Shown here: one piece after another, positions 1-7,567 of the stretch
Position numbering within the stretch: the first letter of the stretch is position 1
Layout of the letters: each line of letters begins with the position of its first letter
Source of the DNA: Bacteroidota bacterium
Lineage (GTDB): Bacteria > Bacteroidota > Bacteroidia > Bacteroidales > Paludibacteraceae
Assembly (NCBI GenBank): GCA_017860335.1
Contig: JAFNAU010000106.1
Location: 1-12,901 of the forward strand
Reading direction: 5' to 3'
Length of the DNA: 12,901 nt
The notes under the pieces: generated by a model
What the model saw: only the letters and a program-made list of their open reading frames with translations
Databases searched by the model: none
What the model was told of the DNA's origin: nothing
Made by a program: the position numbers and the translations under genes

Positions 1-209
1 CTATAAAGATACTGATTTCCAATGACTTATACAAATAAAATCGAGGCTATTTTCTTGATAATCATACGTTTAACATAAAGATTAACGAACTATTGTAAAC
101 AGATAATTGAATATCCCGTTTTTTTTGTATCTTGTGTTTTTTAAAATGGATAATACCGGCTGAAGTTAAACCTCGTAATATTAGTCCTCTGCAATAATCA
201 GAAACTGAA
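1..209. other. Left-edge spacer, presumed promoter region of the 210 gene
   Basis: AT-rich spacer without a supportable gene. It presumably carries the promoter and leader of the gene at 210. A T-run followed by TATCTTG near 121-136 is one base short of the Bacteroidota TAnnTTTG -7 box, so I do not call a promoter. I see no hairpin terminator or repeat here. Confidence 0.4.
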
Positions 210-1442
210 ATGAACAGACCAATTCTAAACATAAGACAGCTCATCATTTTTATCTTTTTGATCTCGATAAGTTCGTATGCATCGGGTATGAATAAAACCG
301 GGCAACAAACCAGTGACACCGTTCCTCAGCAAACAATGCCCATATTAGCCTGGTACAGTATACCTGAAGCATTCAGTACCACTGAACGATTTGGCGAACT
401 GGCAGAAACCGGCATCAATCTCCATTTCTCATTCTATTCCAATGCTAATGAGGTACAAAAAGCATTGGATCTGGCCGGAAATTCCCTTCTAAAAGTCATT
501 ATATCGTGTCCCGAACTGGAAACCGAAACCGAAAAAACAGTCAGACGATTTATGTATCATCCGGCGCTGGCAGGATATTATCTGCAGGATGAGCCGACAG
601 CCTCGCAATTCGGCAAACTTCGTGAATGGGTAAAACGCGTTCGTGCGGTTGACAGCATTCATTATTGCTATATCAATCTGTTTCCGAACGATGTAAAACC
701 CCGAAAACTCGAAGCATCTGGCTATCGCAGTTATGTAAACCGGTTTCTGAAAGAAGTTTCGGTCTGGTTTTTATCTTTCGACCATTATCCGGTAATGGGA
801 GAAACTTTACGACCCATCTGGTATGAAAATCTGGAAATTATAGCTGCCGCCTCACGCAAATACAACCTGCCTTTCTGGGCTTTTGCCCTCACTACCGCAC
901 ACGATTATTACCCGGTACCCGATATGGCTGAGTTGCGTCTTCAGGTTTATAGCAATCTGGCCTACGGTGCTCAGGCCATTCAGTATTTTACCTATTGGAC
1001 ACCCCCGGTTGATGCTTATGATTTTCATCACGGTCCCATCACCCTTGATGGAAAGCGAACCAATGCATACGACCTAATAAAAGCGATGAATACTGAAATC
1101 AGAGCGCTCTCGGGCGTATTTCTGGGTGCAACGGTCATGTCGGTGCATCATACCGGTACTACCATTCCCAAAGGTACCAAACGATTGAAAAAACTGCCCG
1201 CACCTTTTCTGAAAATAGATACGGGCAATTCGGGCGCGGTAGTTTCATATTTGAAAAATGGAGATAAAAAGTACCTGATAATCGTTAACCGTAGTTTTCT
1301 GAAACCCCTGGATTTACGAATAGAATTAAACTCAAACTCCGTCAGACAAGTATTAAAAAATGGAAGAGTGAACCTTCTGCCTTCAGGTTCAGCCTGTTTT
1401 CAGGTGGAAGCTGGTGATGTTTTAATACTCAGATATAATTAA
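210..1442 (+). CDS. Secreted glycoside-hydrolase-like TIM-barrel protein
   Basis: This 410-residue protein is predicted to be exported: residues 1-26 hold a basic start, a hydrophobic stretch (LIIFIFLISISS) and a small-residue end. The body resembles clan GH-A-type TIM barrels. A barrel strand ends in GYYLQDEP (122-129), where E128 sits as the acid/base residue does in such barrels. DHYP (191-194) and the segment AYGAQAIQYFTYWTP (251-265) follow, and a beta-rich C-terminal domain fills about 330-410. The exact family and substrate are not recognisable; a plant or host polysaccharide, or a non-catalytic relative, are both possible. The ATG at 210 directly precedes the signal peptide. It stands alone: the next gene in the same direction is 432 bases away. 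Seen: signal peptide and DEP motif. Inferred: glycosidase activity in the periplasm or at the surface. Confidence 0.7.
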   Translation: MNRPILNIRQLIIFIFLISISSYASGMNKTGQQTSDTVPQQTMPILAWYSIPEAFSTTERFGELAETGINLHFSFYSNANEVQKALDLAGNSLLKVIISCPELETETEKTVRRFMYHPALAGYYLQDEPTASQFGKLREWVKRVRAVDSIHYCYINLFPNDVKPRKLEASGYRSYVNRFLKEVSVWFLSFDHYPVMGETLRPIWYENLEIIAAASRKYNLPFWAFALTTAHDYYPVPDMAELRLQVYSNLAYGAQAIQYFTYWTPPVDAYDFHHGPITLDGKRTNAYDLIKAMNTEIRALSGVFLGATVMSVHHTGTTIPKGTKRLKKLPAPFLKIDTGNSGAVVSYLKNGDKKYLIIVNRSFLKPLDLRIELNSNSVRQVLKNGRVNLLPSGSACFQVEAGDVLILRYN

Positions 1443-1654
1443 CAATCAATACTTTATATCTGAAAGATCAAATTACAATAGGATTTTTGGAAATGACATC
1501 GTCATACCCTCTGACAAACATTATCTTATCTTTACTAAAACAAAATCTAAATATATCGGTTTAAGTAGTTTCTCCTCTTGTTAAATTAATAGAGATACTG
1601 TATTCCACTACTTATAAACTGAGTTTTTTATCATGTTCAATGGTTTTGTGAGCC

Positions 1655-1739
1655 TGATAATAATATATTAGTTAAAAAAAAATACATAACAGAAGTATTT
1701 GAACACATTTGAACATAATTTTTAAATATATTATTATCA
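1655..1739. repeat. 15-base perfect inverted repeat enclosing tandem 9-mers
   Basis: TGATAATAATATATT at 1655-1669 is the exact reverse complement of 1725-1739. The 55-base interval contains ATTTGAACA twice, 10 bases apart (1697 and 1707), so both copies lie on the same face of the helix. ATGTTCAA at 1633-1640 is an inverted partial copy. This could be a multi-site operator, a cruciform-forming element, or the remains of a small inverted-repeat element. Confidence 0.6.
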
Positions 1740-1823
1740 TATTTGTATGGAATTTATTACAGGTGCATCGGATTAATCCCATTTTCCTGCTTTTGAAAAA
1801 AAACAATAACATATTTATTATTT

Positions 1824-1848
1824 ACAGTTTAAATTTTTCAAAAACTGT
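1824..1848 (+). promoter_or_regulatory. Small inverted repeat in the leader of the 1875 gene
   Basis: ACAGTTT (1824-1830) pairs with AAACTGT (1842-1848) across 11 bases and ends 26 bases before the ATG. It could be an operator half-site pair or a weak leader hairpin. The arms are short, so function is only suggested. Confidence 0.3.
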
Positions 1849-1874
1849 TTGATTACCATTTTAAACTCTTAATT

Positions 1875-3116
1875 ATGCCCAGAGGAATAAATATCCAGAA
1901 TGAATTAGATATTGGAGATTTCCGCAAAGAAATTACCAGTCGATTACCGTTTTCTTTGAAAATTAATAAAAACTATAACCGGTTCTCGGAATATATTTTT
2001 GAAAAAACCAACATGATAATAAGTGTAAGCACTTTAAAAAGGTTTTTTCTATATGACAATGATGTCCTGCCTTCTCGCAATACCCTTGACATACTATGCC
2101 AAACTATCGGAAAGAAAGACTGGGATGATTATCTGAACTCTTCAAAAAAGCTTACAGATTTTGAACACATCGAAATGATTAAAAGTATTGAGATAATCGG
2201 ATACCAGAATAAGAGCGATTTTAAGAAAATCTATGAGAAATTCGATTATCCGGAATACAAGTACGGGGTAACACTTGCTTTAACCAAAATAGCGATACAG
2301 AAAAAAGACATTGATATTCTCAAAGATATCTTCATGCTCCCGATCTTTCACCACCCTGACCCGAAAAACATACGGCAATACTATTTTCTGGAATATTTCG
2401 GTTGCTTATTCCGGAATAATGACATTATTTATGATCTTATTCCTTACTGGGCAAAAGATCCGGTTGGTCAGACTTCTTACTGCGAGTTCTTTATTGATTT
2501 CGACAACTTGAACGGGTATTTTGGAAAGGTTATGGAAGAATACCATAAATATAAACAAAATCCGGATGGTCTACTCCTTTATCATTGCATGATGTATGAA
2601 CGCGATTTGAAGAATGGAAAAATTGAATCCGAAAACCTTCAGTTCCTGATTGATTTTAAGGATACTGACAGAGTAAAATCAACGAATAATATCAGAAGAC
2701 TTGCATTGTTGCTTGTTTACAACTACAAGAAGGGATATCCGTTGGACATATATATGGATGAAATCCCGCGCTTATTATCTGAAAAAGATGATTACCTCCG
2801 GACCTTAAATGTTTATACGTTCTGTTTTCTGGTATTTGATAAGGATAATTTTTATCCGGTGAAAGAAGTATTGTCGAACTTTGAATACCCTAAAAAGAAT
2901 TACTGTAATAATATTTTCACCATCCGTTTATTGAATATGATAAAGTTATATGAAGCTTTTGTAAACCTAAAAGAATGGAATATTGAAAAAGCTGAAGAAA
3001 TTTTTCTTTCGATTGACAAAATGTATTTTTTGCTATACAGTATCAATCATTACAACAAACAATACAAATTGGTAGAAAAAATGCTTCAGTATGAAAAACA
3101 GAATACGCTTATATAA
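1875..3116 (+). CDS. Unrecognised protein, N-terminal HTH-like domain plus helical body
   Basis: Cytosolic protein of 413 residues with no signal peptide or membrane segment. Residues about 33-86 (core words ISVSTLKRFF, SRNTLDILCQTIG and KDWDDYL) resemble a small N-terminal domain I associate with many uncharacterised Bacteroidota proteins: an amphipathic helix, a serine-threonine-leucine turn, then a helix, like a helix-turn-helix. The rest (90-413) is helical, rich in aromatic and acidic residues, and could form TPR-like repeats; no catalytic motif is visible. DNA binding combined with a sensor or scaffold body is a guess from this layout. The repeat-rich spacer just upstream would suit autoregulation. 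A hairpin terminator follows the stop at 3126. Start: ATG at 1875, the first in frame. Function unknown. Confidence 0.7.
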   Translation: MPRGINIQNELDIGDFRKEITSRLPFSLKINKNYNRFSEYIFEKTNMIISVSTLKRFFLYDNDVLPSRNTLDILCQTIGKKDWDDYLNSSKKLTDFEHIEMIKSIEIIGYQNKSDFKKIYEKFDYPEYKYGVTLALTKIAIQKKDIDILKDIFMLPIFHHPDPKNIRQYYFLEYFGCLFRNNDIIYDLIPYWAKDPVGQTSYCEFFIDFDNLNGYFGKVMEEYHKYKQNPDGLLLYHCMMYERDLKNGKIESENLQFLIDFKDTDRVKSTNNIRRLALLLVYNYKKGYPLDIYMDEIPRLLSEKDDYLRTLNVYTFCFLVFDKDNFYPVKEVLSNFEYPKKNYCNNIFTIRLLNMIKLYEAFVNLKEWNIEKAEEIFLSIDKMYFLLYSINHYNKQYKLVEKMLQYEKQNTLI

Positions 3117-3125
3117 CACAATATC

Positions 3126-3162
3126 AATAAATAGTCCCGGCATTCAGTCGGGACTATTTATT
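3126..3162. terminator. Bidirectional hairpin terminator between convergent genes
   Basis: A 14-base perfect stem (3126-3139 with 3149-3162) with a GTCCCG/CGGGAC core, a 9-base loop, and A/T runs on both sides. It lies 10 bases after the stop of the 1875 gene and 20 bases beyond the stop of the minus-strand peptidase gene, so it can serve both. Confidence 0.85.
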
Positions 3163-3181
3163 TTGTTCTGGGCAAAAAATA

Positions 3182-4417
3182 TTATTTGTACAATTCCGGA
3201 ATAAATCCCTGCTGCAAGGTTACAGCCATTATCTGTGCCGTTTCGCGGCGGGTAAGTCCGAGCATCTTTTCGCCGGTCTCGAACAGAAAGTCCATTTCAG
3301 TCGGGAACATATTGCTGTCGCAAAAGGCAACACTGGCCATGTATTCCAGCAACTGGGTTCTCTCGGCCGGATTTTGGCTGATGATATTCCTGACCGATTC
3401 CTCAAAAATTTTCTGCACATTCTCTTTACACATATCACTCAGAAACTCTTTAGGAAATACAGTGTACATACTCAGCGCTTCCAGTATTTGTTCCAGTTCC
3501 TCTTCATCTATTTCTTTATCGACCTGGGCCATGAGTATTCCGGCTGAGGCCACGAAAAGCTTCCGCTGTGCATCCATCGGTGACGAGCTGATGGTAATCA
3601 AGATTTCGATCAGCTTTTGCATTTTCTGCGCCAACTCGTCGTCGTGATTGAGGTCTTTATCCTGAGAAATAGCTGCAAACAATTTCGATTCACCGAACAG
3701 TTCGATAGCTTTTATCCGAAGCGGATTCACAGGATGACTGAGCAGGTTTCGGTTTTCGCTGAAGTAGTCGAGTATTTTTTCATTATCACGGATGTAAGCC
3801 TGATAATCGAACTTGATCCGGTCGGTATTGAGTCCCGAAGCCATCTTGAAGAATCCGGAAACACACTTCTCGACACTCGGACTGGCTATGTAACCAAAGC
3901 GGTCGGCTGTAAGTTCGGATACCTTCTGCCAGAGTTCAATTTTATGAGCCAGGATAAGGGGTATATTTTCCAGTCCGGGAAATATAAAATCAATCAGTTT
4001 CAGCACGCGGGCGTACCGGGTTATCAGATGACCAATTTCATGCCCGATAACAAATCGCAGTTCATCATCATCGAACATACTGATCAGTCCTGAATTGATA
4101 TTGATAATGTCTGCCTCACCCTTCTCGATGCGGGTCAGGGCAAAGGCATTGAGTTCGGCCGAATTGGTAATATAAAAGTCAATGGGTTTACAGTATCTGA
4201 GTTTTTCCTTTACATCCTGAAACAAATCGTAGAGTTTCGGAGCCATCTCGTGAGTCACCTTAAAACTGTGACCTTCCAGAATATTTTTCCAGATATTTTC
4301 TTCCGGCTCGTAATTAGCTTCAGCAATGATTTTTTCTATCATTTCACCTTCCAGCATCTTGAAAAGTTTTTCTTCCAGATCAACCTCCAGACTTACCCGT
4401 ACATGATTGGTGTTCAT
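3182..4417 (-). CDS. Soluble M48-family zinc peptidase with C-terminal TerB-like domain
   Basis: Start chosen at the ATG at 4417 (411 residues); the longer frame back to 4483 adds 22 low-complexity residues. The M48 signature is complete: HEIGH (126-130) gives two zinc ligands and the catalytic glutamate, ELTAD (168-172) gives the third ligand, and SHPVNPLRI (227-235) is the usual downstream motif. Unlike HtpX-type M48 members it lacks membrane helices and a signal peptide, so it should act in the cytosol. Residues about 287-403, with the acidic turn VDKEIDEEEL, resemble the helical TerB (tellurite-resistance B) fold, where such acidic residues bind metal. The substrate is unknown; a stress or protein-quality role is inferred. 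It is transcribed divergently from the RNase gene at 4791 and is probably monocistronic. Confidence 0.8.
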   Translation of the reverse strand: MNTNHVRVSLEVDLEEKLFKMLEGEMIEKIIAEANYEPEENIWKNILEGHSFKVTHEMAPKLYDLFQDVKEKLRYCKPIDFYITNSAELNAFALTRIEKGEADIININSGLISMFDDDELRFVIGHEIGHLITRYARVLKLIDFIFPGLENIPLILAHKIELWQKVSELTADRFGYIASPSVEKCVSGFFKMASGLNTDRIKFDYQAYIRDNEKILDYFSENRNLLSHPVNPLRIKAIELFGESKLFAAISQDKDLNHDDELAQKMQKLIEILITISSSPMDAQRKLFVASAGILMAQVDKEIDEEELEQILEALSMYTVFPKEFLSDMCKENVQKIFEESVRNIISQNPAERTQLLEYMASVAFCDSNMFPTEMDFLFETGEKMLGLTRRETAQIMAVTLQQGFIPELYK

Positions 4418-4790
4418 ATATTTTCTTGTATTATTTGGTTTAGTTATACCCGCCCTAAAGGAAGAGGGAGAGGAAGAGTGCATTCATTGAAATATTTTTA
4501 CACAAAGGTGTTTTGAACTCTTTTTTATTTTACAATCAAACTGTAAACCTCATTACAACTCTTCAATCAAAAGCAGAACTATTCCATTATTTGGTTTAGA
4601 TTTTTTCCTGTCCTGATACTAACTGCTTTGATTTCAACTTTGTTTTCGATTATAAAGATAAAATTAATATTCCGGTTGTTGAAAATTTTTACCTGAAAAA
4701 AATAAGATATTTCAGCTACGGGATGTTAATTCCCGAATTAAAAGCCTATTTTTGTAGTATCTGAAATTAAAACTTATAAATTCACAAAAT
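4418..4790. other. Divergent intergenic region with a 14-base direct repeat
   Basis: 373 bases between divergent starts, presumably holding both promoters. A perfect direct repeat, ATTATTTGGTTTAG, occurs at 4430-4443 (in the leader of the minus-strand peptidase gene) and at 4586-4599. A purine-rich stretch lies at 4458-4480. No gene or RNA element is apparent. Confidence 0.5.
4747..4754 (+). promoter_or_regulatory. Candidate -7 box for the RNase gene
   Basis: TATTTTTG matches the Bacteroidota TAnnTTTG -7 consensus and lies 36 bases before the ATG at 4791. A clear TTTG -33 box at the usual spacing is not seen, so confidence is moderate. Confidence 0.45.
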
Positions 4791-6200
4791 ATGAAAGTAA
4801 CATTCATTGGAGCAGCACGCGAAGTAACAGGCAGCAAAACGCTGATTACGACTTCCGATGGCAAGAAAATACTGCTCGACTGCGGTATGTTTCAGGGCAA
4901 AGGACTGGAAACCGACGAATTGAACCGGAAAACCGGTGTAAATCCTGCCGAATTAAACCATATTATCCTTTCACACGCTCATATTGATCATTCGGGACTT
5001 ATTCCCTACTTCTACAAACTGGGCTTCAGAGGTTCTGTGATTTGCACAACCGCCACCCGTAACCTCTGTTCCATCATGCTCCCCGACAGCGGACACATAC
5101 AGGAAGCTGATACAGAATGGTTCAACAAGAAACGGGCAAGACAAAATCTGCCGCCTGTAAATCCCATCTACGACGTTCAGGATGCTGAAGAAGCTCTGAA
5201 ATTGTTTATCGCTGTAGATTACAACCGTTGGTTCTATATCAACGATAAAGTGAAAGTAAAATTCACCAATACCGGCCACATGCTGGGGAGCGGCGTGGTG
5301 AACCTTGAAGTCAAAGAAAACGATAAAAAAATTCATCTGGCTTATACCGGAGATATCGGCAGACCTCACAACCGTATTCTGAGTGGCCCCGTTCCCTTCC
5401 CTCAATGCGATTACCTCATTACCGAATCCACTTACGGAAACCGCCTCCATGAAACAGAGAAACAAACCGAAGAGGATTTTCTGAAAATCATTACCGACAC
5501 CTGCGTGGTTAATAAGGGGAAACTGATTATCCCGTCCTTTGCAATCGGACGTACACAGGAAGTGGTGTTCGTCCTTGACAAATTTTTCAATGACGGATTG
5601 CTGCCGCGCATAAAAGTGTATGTGGACAGCCCACTGGCCGTCAGTGCTACCGATATTTTCCGTATGCACCTGGACTGTATGAATGAAGATGTAAAACGCG
5701 AAATAAAGGAAGGCGATAAAGATCCGTTCGGTTTCGACAATCTGTTTTACATTAAAAAAGTAGAGCAATCGAAAGAACTGAACGACCTGAAAGAGCCCTG
5801 TATTATCATCTCGGCATCGGGGATGGCTGAAGCCGGACGTATCAAGCACCACTTAGCCAACAACATTTCCAATCCGAGGAATACAATTCTGATGGTTGGT
5901 TACTGCTCCCCTACTTCGCTCGGCGCACGTATTCAGGAACCGGACCTGAAGGAAATTTCGATCTTTGGCGAAGTGCACGAGGTGAAAGCACGGATTGCCC
6001 GGATGGAAGCTTTCTCCGGTCATGGCGACTACAACGAAATGAAGAGTTTCCTCGAATGTCAGAACAGGTCACTGATTAAAAAAACATTCCTCGTTCACGG
6101 CGAATATGAAGTACAGCAATTCTACAGAGATATCCTGAAAAACGATGGCTTTGAGAATATCGAAATACCGGCTTACCTGAATGAATTTGAGTTGAGTTAG
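4791..6200 (+). CDS. Beta-CASP metallo-beta-lactamase-fold RNase (Ysh1/TTHA0252-like)
   Basis: Cytosolic, 469 residues, full length for bacterial COG1236 proteins. Zinc-binding motifs are all present: HAHIDH (62-67), H163 in GHMLGSG, D188 in YTGDIGR, and late histidines H411 (SGHGD) and H436 (LVHGE). Beta-CASP motif A is E212 in TESTYGN; GRTQEVVFVL (253-262), DSPLA (279-283) and ASGMAEAGR with the following HH (342-354) complete the inserted beta-CASP domain. Homologues cut RNA as endo- or 5'-exoribonucleases, so a role in RNA processing or decay is likely; the actual substrates cannot be read from sequence. Start: ATG at 4791, directly followed by the typical MKVTFIGAAREVTGS. A candidate promoter lies at 4747. 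The next gene starts 154 bases downstream with no terminator between them, so read-through is possible. Confidence 0.92.
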   Translation: MKVTFIGAAREVTGSKTLITTSDGKKILLDCGMFQGKGLETDELNRKTGVNPAELNHIILSHAHIDHSGLIPYFYKLGFRGSVICTTATRNLCSIMLPDSGHIQEADTEWFNKKRARQNLPPVNPIYDVQDAEEALKLFIAVDYNRWFYINDKVKVKFTNTGHMLGSGVVNLEVKENDKKIHLAYTGDIGRPHNRILSGPVPFPQCDYLITESTYGNRLHETEKQTEEDFLKIITDTCVVNKGKLIIPSFAIGRTQEVVFVLDKFFNDGLLPRIKVYVDSPLAVSATDIFRMHLDCMNEDVKREIKEGDKDPFGFDNLFYIKKVEQSKELNDLKEPCIIISASGMAEAGRIKHHLANNISNPRNTILMVGYCSPTSLGARIQEPDLKEISIFGEVHEVKARIARMEAFSGHGDYNEMKSFLECQNRSLIKKTFLVHGEYEVQQFYRDILKNDGFENIEIPAYLNEFELS

Positions 6201-6235
6201 TGACAGCTGAAGATGGTCAATGTGCCAATTTGAAA

Positions 6236-6354
6236 ATTTTGGTTTCAGGTTTCAGGTTCTTAAAGTCTTTGCTCTATAGGTTACCAGGTCTCAAAGTCAC
6301 CATGTCTTCATGTCCTGGCTCTTAATTAACATCAAACGTCAAACATCGACAATT
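6236..6354 (+). repeat. Short-word repeat tract in an intergenic spacer
   Basis: The spacer is built of imperfect short words: TTTCAGG at 6243-6249 and 6250-6256, then several AAAGTC/TGTC words to about 6316, and CAAACGTCAAACATCGACAA at 6332-6351. The pattern looks like decayed tandem words, as often seen between Bacteroidota genes. No hairpin terminator is visible. Confidence 0.5.
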
Positions 6355-7455
6355 ATGCTAAAAAAACAGATAATCCCTCTCTTTCTCTTACTGGCAACAT
6401 CCTGTTTTTCACAGGGCAGTTATAAAATGCTTGTCGGAACCTATACACGCGGAACAACCAGCAAAGGAATATATTCACTTGAATTGTCCGGCAAAGGCAA
6501 ACTGATTTCACAAAAACTGCTGGCAACAAGCGACAATCCGAGCTATCTGGCTCTGTCGCCCGACGGAAAATATGTTTATGCGGTCAACGAAACGGGAGCT
6601 GAAAGTACGGTAAGCGCGTTTGCATTTGACAGGGAGCACGAAACCCTGACTTTCATCAATAAAGTGAATGCAGGCGGTGCCGATCCCTGCTTTATTACCG
6701 CTACTCACAATCATGTTTTCACCGCCAACTATTCAGGAGGAAGTATTTCTGTATTTGGCAGAAAAGCCGATGGAGCTGTTACCGATACCCTGAAGGTTAT
6801 CAGACATCAGCGGAAGAATTTCGGACAAGGACGGTTCGGACCCAGCAATGCGCATCAGGTGCAGTTTTCTCCCGACCGCAAGGTGATGATAGCCACCAAC
6901 CTGGGCACTGACCACGTGTTCAGTTATGCCTACAACCCCGACGAAAACAAGAATACGCTGAAGTACATCGATCAGATTTCGGTGAAAAAGCACAGCGGGC
7001 CACGCCATACTGTTTTCAGTGCGGATGGCAAGTATCTTTATCTGGTGCAGGAACTTGATGCCGGTCTGACTGTTTTTTCGGTGAACGAAGAGGGACGGCT
7101 GCGGATAATTCAGGAAACAACACTGGTAACCGACAGCACTAAGAAAAACGGCGCTGCCGATATTCACCTCAGCCCCGACGGGAAATACCTTTATGCCACC
7201 AACCGGGGTGAAGCAAACAACATCAGTTGTTTCAGGGTAAATAAAAACGGCACTATCACTTTCAAAGCCCAGTATCCGACCGAAGGCAACGGACCTCGTA
7301 ATTTCACCATCACACCCGACGGAAAATTTGTTCTTGTCGCTAATCAGCGAACCAACAACATCACCGTTTTCTCCCGGAATAAATACACGGGTAAACTTAC
7401 ATTAACGGACAATAAAATTGAGCAGGGAGCTCCGGTTTGCTTATTGCTGTACTAA
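6355..7455 (+). CDS. Exported lactonase-family (YbhE/Pgl-like) beta-propeller
   Basis: Start placed at the ATG at 6355 (366 residues), because it opens directly onto a signal peptide (LKKQIIPLFLLLATSCFSQ); the longer frame to 6310 would run into the repeat tract. Seven-bladed propeller repeats are marked by S/T-P/A-D-G/R-K turns at about 68, 172, 222, 273 and 320, with the family words GPSNAHQV (162-169), GPRHTVF (215-221) and GNGPRNFTI (312-320). Members of this family (PF10282) include E. coli 6-phosphogluconolactonase and muconate-lactonising relatives. Because this one is exported, a cytosolic pentose-phosphate role is unlikely; hydrolysis of a sugar lactone in the periplasm, or a binding role, is inferred. 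The signal end (ATSC) could also be a weak lipobox. A 21-base hairpin terminator follows. Confidence 0.85.
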   Translation: MLKKQIIPLFLLLATSCFSQGSYKMLVGTYTRGTTSKGIYSLELSGKGKLISQKLLATSDNPSYLALSPDGKYVYAVNETGAESTVSAFAFDREHETLTFINKVNAGGADPCFITATHNHVFTANYSGGSISVFGRKADGAVTDTLKVIRHQRKNFGQGRFGPSNAHQVQFSPDRKVMIATNLGTDHVFSYAYNPDENKNTLKYIDQISVKKHSGPRHTVFSADGKYLYLVQELDAGLTVFSVNEEGRLRIIQETTLVTDSTKKNGAADIHLSPDGKYLYATNRGEANNISCFRVNKNGTITFKAQYPTEGNGPRNFTITPDGKFVLVANQRTNNITVFSRNKYTGKLTLTDNKIEQGAPVCLLLY

Positions 7456-7493
7456 AAAAAGCCACAACAGACTTATAATTCATCGGAAACTAT

Positions 7494-7541
7494 AGAATCG
7501 TCCCTGCGAAGCATATTCTGATGCTTCGCAGGGACGATTCT
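7494..7541. terminator. Very strong bidirectional terminator
   Basis: A perfect 21-base stem (7494-7514 with 7521-7541) closes a 6-base loop and is followed by a T-run at 7541-7546. On the other strand the stem is followed by TATAG rather than a T-run, so it may be weaker in that direction. It separates the convergent lactonase and mntH genes. Confidence 0.92.
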
Positions 7542-7567
7542 TTTTTACGTTTCTGTTATAATTTATT

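Larger units (their letters stand above)
1443..1874. other. 432-base AT-rich spacer with repeats, no gene
   Basis: No convincing open reading frame. It holds a perfect 15-base inverted repeat (1655-1669 with 1725-1739), a tandem 9-base direct repeat between its arms (ATTTGAACA at 1697-1705 and 1707-1715), a reverse copy of part of that word (ATGTTCAA, 1633-1640), and a small inverted repeat just before the next gene (1824-1830 with 1842-1848). It is unusually long and structured for a plain promoter and probably regulates the gene at 1875. Confidence 0.6.

Noticed and set aside
3617..4093. 158-residue plus-strand frame
   Set aside because: Antisense to the M48 peptidase gene, whose zinc motifs establish the true strand.
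4971..5852. 293-residue minus-strand frame
   Set aside because: Fully antisense to the RNase gene, which has all family motifs; the antisense product has no coherent features.
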